A stretch of 61,106 nucleotides of DNA, taken from NCBI GenBank assembly GCA_026982695.1, contig JALSGS010000022.1:1-61106 (forward strand), given 5' to 3'. Positions 36,228-45,120 of this stretch are shown in pieces. Positions within the stretch are counted from its first letter, which is position 1. Each line of letters starts with the position of its first letter. The translations under genes were made by a program, and so were the position numbers. The DNA comes from Saprospiraceae bacterium (lineage in GTDB: Bacteria > Bacteroidota > Bacteroidia > Chitinophagales > Saprospiraceae). The notes under the pieces are model-generated. The model made no database searches, had not been told where the DNA came from, and saw nothing but the letters and a program-made list of their open reading frames with translations.

Positions 36228-37457
36228 ATGAGTGAATCAGGCAAGAAGATTCCGATCCCACCCCATCTCACTGAGGGGCTCTATCAGCCACAACCCGAGA
36301 CTGTAGAAGTGCCTGTCAAGGCCAGTAAGCTGTTCATTGGCATTCCACACGAAACCACGCTACAAGAAAAGCGCATTGCGTTGGCCCCTGCCGCTGTAGC
36401 CACCTTAGTGGGCCATGGTCACCGCGTCATAGTGGAAACTGGTGCTGGCAAAAAAGCTAACTATACTGACCACGACTTTTCAGAAGCCGGTGCAGAAATT
36501 GCATACGACCGTGAAGCCGTCTTCAAAGCCAATGTGGTGCTCAAAGTAGCTCCCCCCACCCTCGACGAGCTCGATCTCATGCATCCAGGGCAAGTGATCA
36601 TATCGCCCATTCACATTCCCATCGTCACAGAAGAATGGATAGAGCGCCTACTGGAAAAACGCATCATTGCACTGGCTATGGACTACATCAAGGATGAAAG
36701 TGGAGGCTTACCGATCGTGCGCATTATGAGCGAGTTAGCTGGGTACAGTGCCATGCTCATTGCCGCTGAGTTACTGAGTAACAATCAAGGGGGACGTGGC
36801 GTACTGCTGGGCAGTGTGTCGGGCGTGCCCCCCGCGAAAGTGGTGATCCTGGGTGCCGGTGTAGTAGCAGAATTTGCCACACGTGTGGCCTTGGGACTGG
36901 GTGCTGAAGTGCGCATATTCGACAACAACGTCTATAAGCTCATGCGCCTCCAACGCGACGTAGGACGACAGCTCAACACCAGCACGTTCAACCCACAGCA
37001 GCTAGAAAAAGAGCTGCTCAACGCCGACGTGGCTATCGGCGCAGTACACTCCATGACAGGGCGCACCCCTATCATCGTGCCCGAAGAGATCGTCATGAAT
37101 ATGAAACGCGGCTCAGTAATCATTGACGTAAGTATCGATCAAGGAGGATGCTTTGAAACATCAGAAGTGACGAGCCATGAAAAACCCACCTTTATCAAAC
37201 ATGGCATTATTCACTATTGCGTGCCCAATATTCCTTCACGTGTTGCCCGCACCGCTTCTATTGCCATCAGCAATATCCTCACTCCTATACTGCTCAAAGC
37301 TGGAAACTCGGGTAGCATCGAACAATTGCTATACATAGACGAAGGCATGCGCCACGGCGTATATGCCTTCAGGGGGCGCGTCACCAATGAACACCTGGCC
37401 CGACGCTTCGGCAAGCAATTTACCGATCTCAACCTGCTAATGACTTCGAGCCTATAG
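36228..37457 (+). CDS. ald: Alanine dehydrogenase
   Basis: A 409-residue NAD-dependent enzyme that interconverts alanine and pyruvate plus ammonia. It has a ~35-residue N-terminal extension before FIGIPHETTLQEKRIALAP, which contains the substrate-binding Arg and Lys residues. The NAD domain follows with VVILGAGVVAEFATRVALGLG, then DVSIDQGGCFETS and the HYCVPNIPSRVARTASIAIS C-terminal motif. The form is the one common in Bacteroidota, related to the alpha subunit of NAD(P) transhydrogenase. The alanine dehydrogenase reading is favoured because no transhydrogenase beta subunit is present and the C-terminal motif fits. Confidence 0.9.
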   Translation: MSESGKKIPIPPHLTEGLYQPQPETVEVPVKASKLFIGIPHETTLQEKRIALAPAAVATLVGHGHRVIVETGAGKKANYTDHDFSEAGAEIAYDREAVFKANVVLKVAPPTLDELDLMHPGQVIISPIHIPIVTEEWIERLLEKRIIALAMDYIKDESGGLPIVRIMSELAGYSAMLIAAELLSNNQGGRGVLLGSVSGVPPAKVVILGAGVVAEFATRVALGLGAEVRIFDNNVYKLMRLQRDVGRQLNTSTFNPQQLEKELLNADVAIGAVHSMTGRTPIIVPEEIVMNMKRGSVIIDVSIDQGGCFETSEVTSHEKPTFIKHGIIHYCVPNIPSRVARTASIAISNILTPILLKAGNSGSIEQLLYIDEGMRHGVYAFRGRVTNEHLARRFGKQFTDLNLLMTSSL

Positions 37458-37469
37458 CATGATACTGTC

Positions 37470-37724
37470 TCAACATGGCGGGTATTCGTCCAGGTAAAGC
37501 TCATCAACGGCTATCAGGTAATCCAAACGCAACTGCATGCCGTTGTCGAACAGGACAAACTCTTCGCCCGAGCGCGTAAAGAGCTCTTCGATGCGAACCC
37601 GCATACAATATTCTCTGTGTTGCGCATCGCGATAGCGCACCAGACAACGCACACGTCGCAGTGCACGCCACTCCAACTCCGAATGGAAAGCACAAGAAAT
37701 AGGTGTGTATTTCTTTTTGGTCAT
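37470..37724 (-). CDS. Small Rof-like protein (Rho-binding antiterminator family)
   Basis: An 84-residue protein from ATG 37724; an in-frame GTG at 37733 would add three residues. The pattern YTPISCAFHSELEWRAL, then IEELFTRSGEEFVLFDNG and QLRLDYLIAVDEL fits the small Sm-like fold of the Rof/YaeO family, whose E. coli member binds Rho and blocks termination. The match is by eye and moderate. It ends 12 bases from the alanine dehydrogenase stop, convergent, and is divergent from the PaaI thioesterase. Confidence 0.65.
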   Translation of the reverse strand: MTKKKYTPISCAFHSELEWRALRRVRCLVRYRDAQHREYCMRVRIEELFTRSGEEFVLFDNGMQLRLDYLIAVDELYLDEYPPC

Positions 37725-37815
37725 CAATGGCACATTTCGTCTATTTGCAAATTACTTCACATAAGCCACCAGCAAGCAAGAACAACTCGATTTGCCGCTA
37801 TTGTAAATACGGAGC

Positions 37816-38235
37816 ATGGAAAAAACACTGGCAAGCCGCATCATCGACCACATGATGGCACAAGACCGCTTTAGCCAATGGCTCGGCATAGAACGCATCG
37901 CAGAAGGCCCAGGCCACTGTACTTTGCGCATGCGCGTACGCCAAGAAATGCTCAATGGCTTTGCCATCGCACACGGTGGTATCGCCTACGCTTTGTCCGA
38001 TAGTGCTTTGGCATTTGCCTCCAACGCCCATGGCCTGAAAGCCGTCTCGATAGAAACTTCTATTGCACACGTACATCCGGTATACGAAGGCGATACGCTC
38101 ACCGCCCAAGCTATTGAAGATCACCTATCGCGAAAAATCGGCGTCTATCGCGTCGTAGTAACCAATCAGCACAATCAACAAGTAGCCCTCTTCAAAGGCA
38201 CTGTGTACCGGACCAATCAGCCTTGGGAAGTATAG
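37816..38235 (+). CDS. paaI: PaaI-family hotdog thioesterase
   Basis: A 139-residue hotdog-fold acyl-CoA thioesterase. The N-terminal helix contains LGIERIAEGPGHCTLRM, followed by the active-site helix NGFAIAHGGIAYALSDSALAFASN with the conserved HGG and Asp. This matches PaaI, which releases CoA from hydroxyphenylacetyl-CoA-type dead-end products. No phenylacetate genes are near, so a general housecleaning role is likely. It ends 10 bases from the convergent ABC ATPase gene. Confidence 0.9.
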   Translation: MEKTLASRIIDHMMAQDRFSQWLGIERIAEGPGHCTLRMRVRQEMLNGFAIAHGGIAYALSDSALAFASNAHGLKAVSIETSIAHVHPVYEGDTLTAQAIEDHLSRKIGVYRVVVTNQHNQQVALFKGTVYRTNQPWEV

Positions 38236-38245
38236 CACCGGCGAC

Positions 38246-38995
38246 TCACTCCACTAAACCCGCCTGATGCAGTATGGGAAGCTGACTGCGATAAGTGGCA
38301 GCAATATTTTCTTCTGTAAAAGTAGTGTCCGTATCGCCGTAAGCAATCAAACGCTGATTGAGCATAACCACCTTGTCGAAGTAGGCCTGTACCGTTGACA
38401 GATCGTGATGTACTACTAACATCGTCTTGCCCGATCGAGCTAGTTTTTTCAAAATCTGAATAATGCGCTCTTCTGTAGTCACATCTACCCCCACGAAAGG
38501 CTCATCTAGAAGCAGAATATCGGCTTGCTGTGCTAGGGCGCGTGCCAGAAAAACCCGCTGTTGCTGCCCGCCCGAAAGCTCGCCAATTTGGCGATGCTGC
38601 AACTGGGCGATGTCCATGTCCTGCAATGCCTGGCGCACAATGGCATGGTCTTGAGCATCCAAACGACGCAATAACCCCTTGTGCGGATAGCGCCCCATCA
38701 CCACTATGTCGTACACTGTAGCAGGAAAGTGCCAATCTATATCGTCTCGCTGAGGAATATATGCTACCTGCTTGCGCACTTCCTCCACGGGCTTGCCTAA
38801 TACATGCACTTCACCCATGTATTGATCAAGCAAACCCATGATTGCCTTAAACAAAGTCGATTTGCCCGCGCCATTGGGCCCCACTATGCCTACCACTACG
38901 CCAGGCTCAATGTCTAACCAAATATTGCTCAATACGCGTTTTCGACCATACGAAACTGATAAGCCCCTTATAGAAATAGCAGGTACATCAATCAT
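38246..38995 (-). CDS. ABC transporter ATP-binding protein, manganese/zinc type
   Basis: A 249-residue ATPase with Walker A GPNGAGKST (39-47), Q-loop YIPQRDDIDWHFPATVYDIV, signature LSGGQQQRVFLARAL, Walker B ILLLDEPF and switch His in VVHHD. The DWHFPATVYDIVVMGRYPHKG segment is typical of Mn/Zn/Fe importers of the MntB/ZnuC group. The gene is alone: no permease or substrate-binding gene is adjacent, which is unusual since these are normally in one operon. A TATTTTTG element on the minus strand (39012-39019) just upstream may be its -7 box. Confidence 0.88.
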   Translation of the reverse strand: MIDVPAISIRGLSVSYGRKRVLSNIWLDIEPGVVVGIVGPNGAGKSTLFKAIMGLLDQYMGEVHVLGKPVEEVRKQVAYIPQRDDIDWHFPATVYDIVVMGRYPHKGLLRRLDAQDHAIVRQALQDMDIAQLQHRQIGELSGGQQQRVFLARALAQQADILLLDEPFVGVDVTTEERIIQILKKLARSGKTMLVVHHDLSTVQAYFDKVVMLNQRLIAYGDTDTTFTEENIAATYRSQLPILHQAGLVE

Positions 38996-39143
38996 ATATT
39001 TTGAATTTTGGCAAAAATAATTTAGACAAGCCGAAAAATAAAAGCCAAGATATTTTCTCTTATGGCGAATCCAATCGGCATGTTAGGCCATACTTATCAC
39101 CAAAAATATTGAGAATCGAGTAGATGGCTCTTTGAGGTGACGA

Positions 39144-39174
39144 TTGGTCAAACCGAAAGATTGCTTTACTTTTG
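39144..39174 (+). promoter_or_regulatory. Bacteroidota-type promoter for the pyrophosphatase gene
   Basis: TTG (39144-39146) and TACTTTTG (39167-39174) are separated by exactly 20 bases. It overlaps the first codon of a longer frame at 39172 and so supports ATG 39286 as the true start, with a leader of about 105 bases. Confidence 0.75.
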
Positions 39175-39285
39175 CGGCCTAAATTCGAGCCCGCCAGAGG
39201 CATGACCACGATGGCGCATTACCTTACCGTGGGTCATGCCTTTGTTGTGTGGCCAACTTTAGATAACCTGAAAAAACGAAAGATC

Positions 39286-41448
39286 ATGGGTGAGCAATTA
39301 ATTTACTTGATGCCCTTATTTGGCCTGCTGGGCCTGGGATACACCTTCTGGAAATCATCATGGGTTTCGAAACAAGACGAAGGCAATGAGCGCATGGCAT
39401 TGATTGCCAAAAACATTGCAGAAGGCGCCATGGCCTTTTTACGCGCAGAATATCGCGTATTGAGTATATTCGTCTTGATAGTAGCGGTACTACTCTTCCT
39501 CAGTGGCCGTGCCGAAGAGAGTTCTTCGCCACTGGTTGCCGTATCGTTCATTTTAGGTGCTTTCTGCTCAGCTTTGGCTGGATTCATTGGCATGCGCATT
39601 GCTACTAAGGCCAACGTACGCACCACCAATGCAGCCCGCAATAGTTTAGGCAAAGCACTCGAAGTAGCCTTTGCTGGGGGGTCGGTAATGGGTCTAGGGG
39701 TAGTGGCGTTAGGCGTATTGGGCTTGAGTGTATTGTTCATTGTATACTCCAATCTCGGATGGGATGCCAATAAAGTCATTGCTGTAATTACAGGCTTCTC
39801 CTTTGGTGCTTCTTCCATTGCACTATTTGCCCGCGTAGGTGGTGGTATCTACACCAAAGCTGCCGATGTAGGTGCTGACTTGGTGGGCAAAGTGGAAGCT
39901 GGCATTCCCGAGGACCACCCACTCAACCCTGCAACCATTGCCGACAACGTAGGCGACAATGTAGGCGATGTAGCCGGTATGGGCGCCGACTTGTTTGAGT
40001 CTTATGTGGGTTCCATTATTGGTACAATGGTGCTGGGTGCAGCCTTTATTGGCATCCAAGGGTTTGAAACGACCAACACCTTTGGCGGGCTCAATGCCGT
40101 GCTGTTACCTCTATACTTGGCGGGTGTAGGCATCCTCACTTCTATACTAGGTACTTTCTTTGTGCGGGTAAAAGAAGGAGGCGATCCCCAAAAGGCACTC
40201 AACCGCGGCGAGTTTATCTCTTCCGCCATCATGATCATAGCCACCGTCATTATTGTAATGAAAATGATGCCCGAACAATGGACATTCCAAGGCAAGGAAT
40301 ACAGCGCCACGGGTGTGATCTATGCAGTTATCTTCGGTTTAGTAGCGGGCCTGCTCATAGGTCTGATCACCGAATACTATACTGGCACGGGCAAAAAGCC
40401 CGTGCTTAGCATTGTAAAGCAATCCGTCACGGGGGCAGCAACTAATATAATTTCTGGTTTAGGTGTAGGCATGCAATCTACAGCTCTCCCCATCATCATT
40501 TTGGCGGCAGCTATCTTGGGTGCATATCACTTTGCTGGGCTCTATGGCATTGCCATTGCTGCTGTAGGGATGTTGTCCAATACAGGTATTCAATTGGCAG
40601 TAGATGCCTATGGCCCCATTGCAGACAATGCGGGTGGTATTGCCGAAATGGCAGAGCTACCCAAAGAGGTGCGTCAACGCACGGACAAACTCGATGCTGT
40701 GGGCAATACTACTGCAGCAATTGGCAAAGGCTTCGCCATAGGTTCGGCTGCACTGACTGCTTTGGCACTGTTTGCCGCATTTATGACTACAGCCAAGATT
40801 ACTTCCATCGACATTGCACAACCCTCTGTAATGGCTGGCTTACTAGTGGGTGGCATGCTGCCCTTCCTCTTTTCTTCACTGGCTATGGGCGCAGTTGGAC
40901 GTGCAGCCATGGACATGATCCAAGAGGTACGTCGGCAGTTTCACGAAATTCCCGCACTAAAAGCGGCCCTATCTGTAATGCAAAAGCATGGCGACAAAGA
41001 TTTCGAAAGCTGGCCCGAAGAAGACAAAAAGACTTTTGAGGCAGCTATGGGCAAAGCAGAATACAGCAAATGCGTAGAAATTTCCACCACTGCATCCATA
41101 CGCGAAATGGTCTTTCCCGGCTTGTTGGCTGTTATTACACCTGTCGTAGTGGGCTTCTTGGGAGGTGCAGAAATGCTGGGTGGCTTGTTGGCTGGTGTAA
41201 CAGTAGCAGGCGTGCTCATGGCGATTTTCCAAGCCAATGCTGGCGGTGCTTGGGACAACGCCAAGAAAATGTTTGAAGAAGGTGTGGAAATCGACGGCAA
41301 GGTGTACAAAAAGGGCAGCGAGCCACATAAAGCTGCAGTAGTAGGTGATACCGTCGGTGACCCGTTCAAAGATACTTCAGGTCCTTCGCTCAACATTTTG
41401 CTCAAGCTTATGTCGGTAGTTGCACTGGTCATAGCCCCATTGCTCTAA
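39286..41448 (+). CDS. hppA: Membrane-bound ion-pumping pyrophosphatase, K+-dependent type
   Basis: A 720-residue integral membrane pump that uses pyrophosphate hydrolysis to move H+ and/or Na+ out of the cytoplasm. The start at ATG 39286 gives the normal N-terminus ([20 protein letters not shown]). About 16 helices are present, with catalytic loops [34 protein letters not shown] and the late [19 protein letters not shown]. In [11 protein letters not shown], Ala477 and Gly480 take the places that are Lys and Thr in K+-independent enzymes, so this is the K+-dependent class, which includes Na+-pumping members. Which ion it pumps cannot be settled here. A strong terminator follows. Confidence 0.96.
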   Translation: MGEQLIYLMPLFGLLGLGYTFWKSSWVSKQDEGNERMALIAKNIAEGAMAFLRAEYRVLSIFVLIVAVLLFLSGRAEESSSPLVAVSFILGAFCSALAGFIGMRIATKANVRTTNAARNSLGKALEVAFAGGSVMGLGVVALGVLGLSVLFIVYSNLGWDANKVIAVITGFSFGASSIALFARVGGGIYTKAADVGADLVGKVEAGIPEDHPLNPATIADNVGDNVGDVAGMGADLFESYVGSIIGTMVLGAAFIGIQGFETTNTFGGLNAVLLPLYLAGVGILTSILGTFFVRVKEGGDPQKALNRGEFISSAIMIIATVIIVMKMMPEQWTFQGKEYSATGVIYAVIFGLVAGLLIGLITEYYTGTGKKPVLSIVKQSVTGAATNIISGLGVGMQSTALPIIILAAAILGAYHFAGLYGIAIAAVGMLSNTGIQLAVDAYGPIADNAGGIAEMAELPKEVRQRTDKLDAVGNTTAAIGKGFAIGSAALTALALFAAFMTTAKITSIDIAQPSVMAGLLVGGMLPFLFSSLAMGAVGRAAMDMIQEVRRQFHEIPALKAALSVMQKHGDKDFESWPEEDKKTFEAAMGKAEYSKCVEISTTASIREMVFPGLLAVITPVVVGFLGGAEMLGGLLAGVTVAGVLMAIFQANAGGAWDNAKKMFEEGVEIDGKVYKKGSEPHKAAVVGDTVGDPFKDTSGPSLNILLKLMSVVALVIAPLL

Positions 41449-41468
41449 GCTAATAAGCTGCTACAAAC

Positions 41469-41506
41469 AAGCCCCGCTATGCCATAGCGGGGCTTTGCTT
41501 TTTTGT
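41469..41506 (+). terminator. Intrinsic terminator after the pyrophosphatase gene
   Basis: A near-perfect stem of up to 13 bases (AAGCCCCGCTATG / CATAGCGGGGCTT) is followed by TTGCTTTTTT. It lies between the convergent pyrophosphatase gene and mnmG. Confidence 0.9.
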
Positions 41507-41518
41507 GCTATGTGCACT

Positions 41519-43384
41519 TCATCGGCCCAAGTGCACCAAAAGCACGGAAATATCCGCTGGTGAAACACCGCTAATGCGGCTAGCCTGGCCAAGTGTACGA
41601 GGCCTGAGCTGCGAGAGCTTCTCTCGGGCTTCTGCGGAGAGTGCGCCTAGCGATTTGTAATCAAATTGTTCAGGCAACGGCACTTCCTCCAGCCGATTCA
41701 TCTTCTGGACCATCTCCTGTTCGCGCCTAATGTAGCCCTCATACTTCATATTGATCTCTGCCAACTGGCAATATTCTTCCTTGTACTGCGACAGGAAGTC
41801 TGCTACATGAGGCAACACCTCACTCAAAGCAGCCATAGTAATATGGGGCCGCAGCAGTACACTATGCAGCTTTACTTTTTGTACAAGTGGCGCAGACCCT
41901 ACCTGTGCCAAATACCCGTTAATTTGATCGGGGCTCACACTCGTCTGGCGGAAAAAACGCTCGATAGCCTCTGCTGCTTGCCGTTTCTCTTCCACTCGAG
42001 CCATGCGTTCGTCGAGCCCTTGCATGCCAAGCTCGTGCACCAGCGGTGTGAGCCGCAGATCGGCATTGTCTTGGCGTAGCAAGATCCGATATTCCGCTCG
42101 CGAAGTAAACATCCGGTAGGGCTCTTTAGTGCCTTTGTGCACCAAATCGTCGATAAGCACTCCGATATACGCTTCCGAACGGCGCAAAACCAAGGGAGGA
42201 CGATCGTGAATTGCCTGATGTGCATTGATGCCTGCGATCAAGCCTTGGCAAGCAGCCTCTTCGTAACCTGTAGTGCCATTGATCTGGCCTGCAAAAAATA
42301 GGTTTTTCACCAAGCGGGTTTCAAGTGTAGCCTTTAACTGCGTAGGAGGAAAGAAATCATACTCAATGGCATAGCCCGGCCGAAACATCTTGACCTGCTC
42401 AAAGCCGGGCACTTTGCGCAATGCCTCATACTGGACGTCCTCAGGCAAAGACGAGGAAAAGCCATTAACGTACATCTCCACTGTATGCCATCCCTCTGGC
42501 TCTACAAATAACTGATGGCGCTCGCGCTGGGCAAACCGCTCGACTTTGTCTTCAATACTGGGGCAATAGCGCGGCCCCAAGCCCTGAATACGCCCCGTAA
42601 ACATGGGTGACTTGTCAAACCCCTTGCGCAAAATCTGGTGTACTTCCGGGTTGGTATAAGTGATATAGCAGGGCAATTGCTTTTCCAAAGGAGGAGTATC
42701 CAGGTAAGAGAACCTGCCGGGCTGCTCATCGCCGGGCTGTACCTCCATGGCCTCAAAGTTGAGCGAGCGCCCATCTATACGCGGTGGCGTACCTGTCTTC
42801 ATACGCCCCACCTCAAAGCCCAACTCGATGAGTTGCTCGGTAATTCCCTTAGCAGCGCGTTCGCCTGCACGGCCACCCCCAAATTGCTTCTCTCCGATAT
42901 GAATAATTCCATTGAGAAAGGTGCCATTAGTGAGAATGACAGCATCACTCTCTATTTCTAAGCCTAAGCCTGTACGCACCCCCCTCACACGGCCACCTTT
43001 GACGATCAGACCTGTAACCATCTCTTGCCAAAAGTCGATGCGCGAATGCGCTTCGAGCATCTGCCGCCATTTGGCGGCAAAGAGCATGCGATCACTTTGC
43101 GCACGGGGGCTCCACATCGCAGGCCCTTTCGAGCGATTGAGCATGCGAAACTGTACCATCGTGTGGTCCGTCACGATACCTGAATAGCCATTCATCGCAT
43201 CTACTTCGCGCACAATTTGCCCTTTGGCCACGCCTCCCATCGCTGGGTTGCACGACATCTGCGCAATGGTCTGCATGTTCATCGTGACCAACAACACCTT
43301 ACTACCCATATGTGCCGCTGCTACAGCAGCTTCGCAGCCACTGTGGCCTGCACCCACTACAATCACATCGTATTTTGGAAACAT
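41519..43384 (-). CDS. mnmG: tRNA uridine-5-carboxymethylaminomethyl(34) synthesis enzyme MnmG
   Basis: A 621-residue FAD protein that, with MnmE, modifies the wobble uridine of several tRNAs. ATG 43384 is preferred to an in-frame start at 43426, because it gives the usual MFPKYDVIVVGAGHSGCEAA start. Other marks are MSCNPAMGGVAKGQIVREVDAMNG, RPGYAIEYDFFPP, FFAGQINGTTGYEEAACQGLIAG and TSRAEYRILLRQDNADLRLT, and the C-terminal helical domain ends in ISGVSPADISVLLVHL. The length is standard. Confidence 0.98.
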   Translation of the reverse strand: MFPKYDVIVVGAGHSGCEAAVAAAHMGSKVLLVTMNMQTIAQMSCNPAMGGVAKGQIVREVDAMNGYSGIVTDHTMVQFRMLNRSKGPAMWSPRAQSDRMLFAAKWRQMLEAHSRIDFWQEMVTGLIVKGGRVRGVRTGLGLEIESDAVILTNGTFLNGIIHIGEKQFGGGRAGERAAKGITEQLIELGFEVGRMKTGTPPRIDGRSLNFEAMEVQPGDEQPGRFSYLDTPPLEKQLPCYITYTNPEVHQILRKGFDKSPMFTGRIQGLGPRYCPSIEDKVERFAQRERHQLFVEPEGWHTVEMYVNGFSSSLPEDVQYEALRKVPGFEQVKMFRPGYAIEYDFFPPTQLKATLETRLVKNLFFAGQINGTTGYEEAACQGLIAGINAHQAIHDRPPLVLRRSEAYIGVLIDDLVHKGTKEPYRMFTSRAEYRILLRQDNADLRLTPLVHELGMQGLDERMARVEEKRQAAEAIERFFRQTSVSPDQINGYLAQVGSAPLVQKVKLHSVLLRPHITMAALSEVLPHVADFLSQYKEEYCQLAEINMKYEGYIRREQEMVQKMNRLEEVPLPEQFDYKSLGALSAEAREKLSQLRPRTLGQASRISGVSPADISVLLVHLGR

Positions 43385-43466
43385 AGCACTCGTACCGTAT
43401 TTATCACATGCAATTTCGTACAACACTTATACCCCCTGACGAGTTGCACCCCGGAAATTTGGAACG

Positions 43467-43474
43467 CAAAGATA
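43467..43474 (-). promoter_or_regulatory. Probable -7 promoter element for mnmG
   Basis: TATCTTTG on the minus strand matches TANNTTTG and lies 82 bases upstream of ATG 43384. The -33 box is not clear. It falls just past the end of the Nudix gene, which ends at 43501. Confidence 0.5.
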
Positions 43475-43500
43475 GCGGTTTGTGTCAAGGCCTCACTTGA

Positions 43501-44151
43501 TCAGTCCTGGCACGCCACTTCCAGTAGCTCACTGAGAATCATAGCCGTAGCACCCCACAACACCTTGCCATGCAAGTCAAACCACGGCACATTTTCCAGT
43601 TCAATACCTGGCCACGCGCGGAGCTTACCCCGTTTGAGTGCTTCAGGACGATAAAACCAATTAAATGGGGCTGTGAGCACCTCCTTGACTTCCTCATATT
43701 GCGGGCGAAATACTGGCTGGTAGGCCACTACTCCTACATAAGGATATACAACAAAATTGCTGATAGGAATGTACAACTCAGTCAAAGCACCCAGCAAGCG
43801 AATATCTGATGCCGGCACGCCTATCTCTTCCTCCGTTTCGCGCAAAGCCGTCTGGCTCAGGTCACTATCCTGTGGTGACCATCCTCCTCCCGGAAAGCTG
43901 ATCTGCCCGCCATGTCGGTCATTTGGGTTGTGGCACTGCCGCTCAATGAATACCACATGCCATTGCCCCTCTTTAGGCACCAACAATGCCAATACACCTG
44001 CCTGGCGCGCATCGGCAAGTGGCGTGCACCGTCGGTACCGAACCGGGTGTGCCATGCGGATCTGAGCTTGCCAGCCCGGTAATGGTCGGCTCAAGCCCAT
44101 ACTCAGTGACTGAATAAAAGGATCCTGTAAAATTGAAGTCTCTCCTTTCAT
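43501..44151 (-). CDS. Nudix hydrolase, CoA pyrophosphatase (NudL) group
   Basis: A 216-residue Nudix protein from ATG 44151. A longer frame to 44229 would run through the terminator of the gene upstream, so it is rejected. The segment HGGQISFPGGGW is the mark of CoA-pyrophosphatase members, and the Nudix box continues to LRETEEEIGV. As in other NudL proteins, the first Glu of the box is not conserved. The likely reaction is cleavage of CoA or its oxidised form to 4'-phosphopantetheine and 3',5'-ADP. The gene sits between mnmG and the hemD operon, all on the minus strand. Confidence 0.88.
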   Translation of the reverse strand: MKGETSILQDPFIQSLSMGLSRPLPGWQAQIRMAHPVRYRRCTPLADARQAGVLALLVPKEGQWHVVFIERQCHNPNDRHGGQISFPGGGWSPQDSDLSQTALRETEEEIGVPASDIRLLGALTELYIPISNFVVYPYVGVVAYQPVFRPQYEEVKEVLTAPFNWFYRPEALKRGKLRAWPGIELENVPWFDLHGKVLWGATAMILSELLEVACQD

Positions 44152-44186
44152 CCTTTGTAGACCCATTGCACTACGCGTACAGACTA

Positions 44187-44219
44187 TAAAAAAACCCTGG
44201 CACTCATCTGCGGCCAGGG
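44187..44219 (-). terminator. Intrinsic terminator after hemD
   Basis: Read on the minus strand, a seven-base stem (CCCTGGC / GCCAGGG) is followed by a run of seven T, about 80 bases after the hemD stop. It separates the hemD operon from the Nudix gene. Confidence 0.75.
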
Positions 44220-44301
44220 CATTATCCAAAACATACTATGAGAAAACAAAAAAACGTTGAAAAGGCTGAGATACACTCCTAACTATAGCAATATACACTC
44301 A

Positions 44302-45084
44302 TTACTTCGATTGGTTCGAAATATCCAAATAGCGCTTAAGCGCTTCGGTCATTGAAGGGATTCCTGGCTGGGGTGCTTTGACATTGATCTTCAAGCCACG
44401 TTCCTCTACCGCTTTGCTGGTTGCGTCGCCCCACACGGCAATACGCGTGTTGTTTTGTTTGAAATCTGGGAAATTATCGTACAGCGACTTGATGCCCAAT
44501 GGGCTATAAAACACCAGCATATCGTAGGTAATATCCTTCAGGTCAGACAGATCGCTGCTCACTGTGCGATACATCTCTGCCTCTTGCCAATCGAAGTCGT
44601 TTTCATCGAGAAACTGCGAGACCCGTTTGGCGCCCAAATTGCTACAGGGCAACAAAAAGCGTAGCTTACGGCGATATTTCATCAAGGCCAATTTGATATC
44701 CTCAATATCTCGATTGCCCACAGCTACTTTGCGCTTGCGATAGACAATGAACTTCTGCAAATAATTACTCACAGCTTCAGTGAGGCAGAAGTAGCGCGTT
44801 TCCTGGGGCATCTCTATGCGCATCTCCTTGCACAGGCGAAAAAAGTGCTCGATGGCATACTTGCTGGTGAAGATAATCCCACCAAAGTCATTCGGCCGGA
44901 TGCGCTGCTTGCGGAATTCCTTTACACTAACGGGCTCTACATGTATGAAAGGCCGCCAATCAATCTTTAACCCATACTGCTTTTCTAACTCGTATAAAGG
45001 AGAACGTTCGGGCTTCGGTTGGGAGATCAAGATAGTATTCACTCGGCGATAAGTCTCGCCTTTTGCATTGCTCTTTGCAGTCAT
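44302..45084 (-). CDS. hemD: Uroporphyrinogen-III synthase
   Basis: A 260-residue enzyme of the heme pathway that cyclises hydroxymethylbilane with inversion of ring D. The start is ATG 45084; a TTG one codon upstream is not needed. The two-lobed pattern is visible: ILISQPKPERSPLYELEKQYG near the N-terminus, GGIIFTSKYAIEHFF, the second-lobe TYDMLVFYSPLGIKSLYDNF and TRIAVWGDATSKAVEERGL. HemD sequences vary greatly, so the assignment rests on the overall pattern. It is downstream of the DUF4271 gene with 36 bases between, a pairing common in this phylum. Confidence 0.88.
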   Translation of the reverse strand: MTAKSNAKGETYRRVNTILISQPKPERSPLYELEKQYGLKIDWRPFIHVEPVSVKEFRKQRIRPNDFGGIIFTSKYAIEHFFRLCKEMRIEMPQETRYFCLTEAVSNYLQKFIVYRKRKVAVGNRDIEDIKLALMKYRRKLRFLLPCSNLGAKRVSQFLDENDFDWQEAEMYRTVSSDLSDLKDITYDMLVFYSPLGIKSLYDNFPDFKQNNTRIAVWGDATSKAVEERGLKINVKAPQPGIPSMTEALKRYLDISNQSK

Positions 45085-45120
45085 CAATTTGCCTTGTTTT
45101 AGACAAAACTTTATAGTATG

